DNA of 24,060 nucleotides, taken from NCBI GenBank assembly GCA_017615445.1, contig JAGAAD010000083.1, forward strand, positions 1-24,060, read 5' to 3'. Under the pieces are notes generated by a model. That model worked only from the letters and a program-made list of their open reading frames with translations, was not told where the DNA came from and did not search any database. This document shows positions 23,901-24,060 of this stretch, piece by piece. Every line of letters begins with the position of its first letter. Position 1 is the stretch's first letter. The stretch comes from Bacteroidales bacterium (GTDB lineage: Bacteria > Bacteroidota > Bacteroidia > Bacteroidales > UBA932). The position numbers and the translations under genes were made by a program.

Positions 23901-24060
23901 TTAGTCTATCCAAGTTATGTCAAGGGTGTCGGTGAAGGCTTCGTCGGGGATGCCGATGACGATGTTGGTGGCTTGGGTCTGGACCTTGCCGTTGACGGTG
24001 GTGCGGAGGGTAATGCCGTTCCAGACGCAGAATTCGCCGGTGTTGCCCTCACTCTCGGTC
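23901..24060 (-). CDS. C-terminal end of an unidentified protein, cut by window edge
   Basis: A minus-strand frame enters from the right edge and stops at the TAA at 23901-23903. The 52 visible residues include NTGEFCVWNGITLRTTV, TQATNIVIGIPDEAF and the final LDITWID, alternating hydrophobic strands that fit the end of a beta-sandwich protein. Codons end mostly in G or C, like the main part of the window and unlike the AT-richer lipoprotein gene downstream. It is 6 bp from the 46-residue gene and probably in the same operon. Too little is visible to name the family; a fimbrillin-like surface protein would fit the context. Confidence 0.65.
   Translation of the reverse strand, partial: TESEGNTGEFCVWNGITLRTTVNGKVQTQATNIVIGIPDEAFTDTLDITWID

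Overview
The window looks like the chromosome of a fairly GC-rich member of the Bacteroidales, possibly Rikenellaceae/Alistipes-like or an uncultured relative (inference). The grounds are a SusC/SusD pair, many lipoproteins with a short signal peptide ending in Ser/Gly-Cys, promoter -7 elements of the form TAnnTTTG, mostly weak ribosome binding sites, a Bacteroidales-type oxaloacetate decarboxylase alpha subunit, and a fimbrillin/FISUMP-type lipoprotein. No rRNA, tRNA, CRISPR array, insertion sequence or transposase gene was seen.

Layout. (1) 1-2714, minus: an M16 zinc metallopeptidase running off the left edge, divergent from (2) 2843-9839, plus: a four-gene outer-membrane uptake cluster of SusC-like transporter, SusD-like lipoprotein, a small lipoprotein and a DUF5018-like lipoprotein. 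No carbohydrate-active enzyme or regulator is encoded next to it. (3) 9844-11435, minus: a hemerythrin-LuxR regulator and a Myb-like DNA-binding protein, separated by a 51-bp-period degenerate tandem repeat with phased A-tracts. (4) 11595-22104, plus: nine tightly packed genes that look like one operon. They encode an FnIII lipoprotein, a DUF4015 putative glycosidase lipoprotein, a COG0523/CobW GTPase with a His/Asp-rich loop, the oadG-oadA-oadB sodium-pumping decarboxylase, an ACT-domain protein, a UPF0210 protein and an N-acylglucosamine/cellobiose 2-epimerase family enzyme. A strong hairpin terminator closes the run. (5) 22133-24060, minus: the 3' remnant of an alpha/beta hydrolase gene, a tyrosine-recombinase-core-like imperfect palindrome at its broken end, then an AT-richer fimbrillin/FISUMP lipoprotein gene, a 46-residue small protein, and the 3' end of another gene running off the right edge.

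How the genes may work together. The SusCD cluster imports an oligomer across the outer membrane, with its substrate unknown. The nine-gene run mixes a surface lipoprotein pair, one of them a likely glycosidase, with cytoplasmic sugar epimerisation and Na+-coupled oxaloacetate decarboxylation. That combination fits fermentative sugar metabolism, but the link is only genomic. The right end is the part most like an accessory region: a gene broken at a sharp change in composition, with a recombination-site-like sequence at the break. Nothing here can be declared a new system from sequence alone. The best candidates for something undescribed are the right-end insertion junction, the 51-bp repeat beside the hemerythrin regulator, and the 46-residue protein coupled to the FISUMP lipoprotein.
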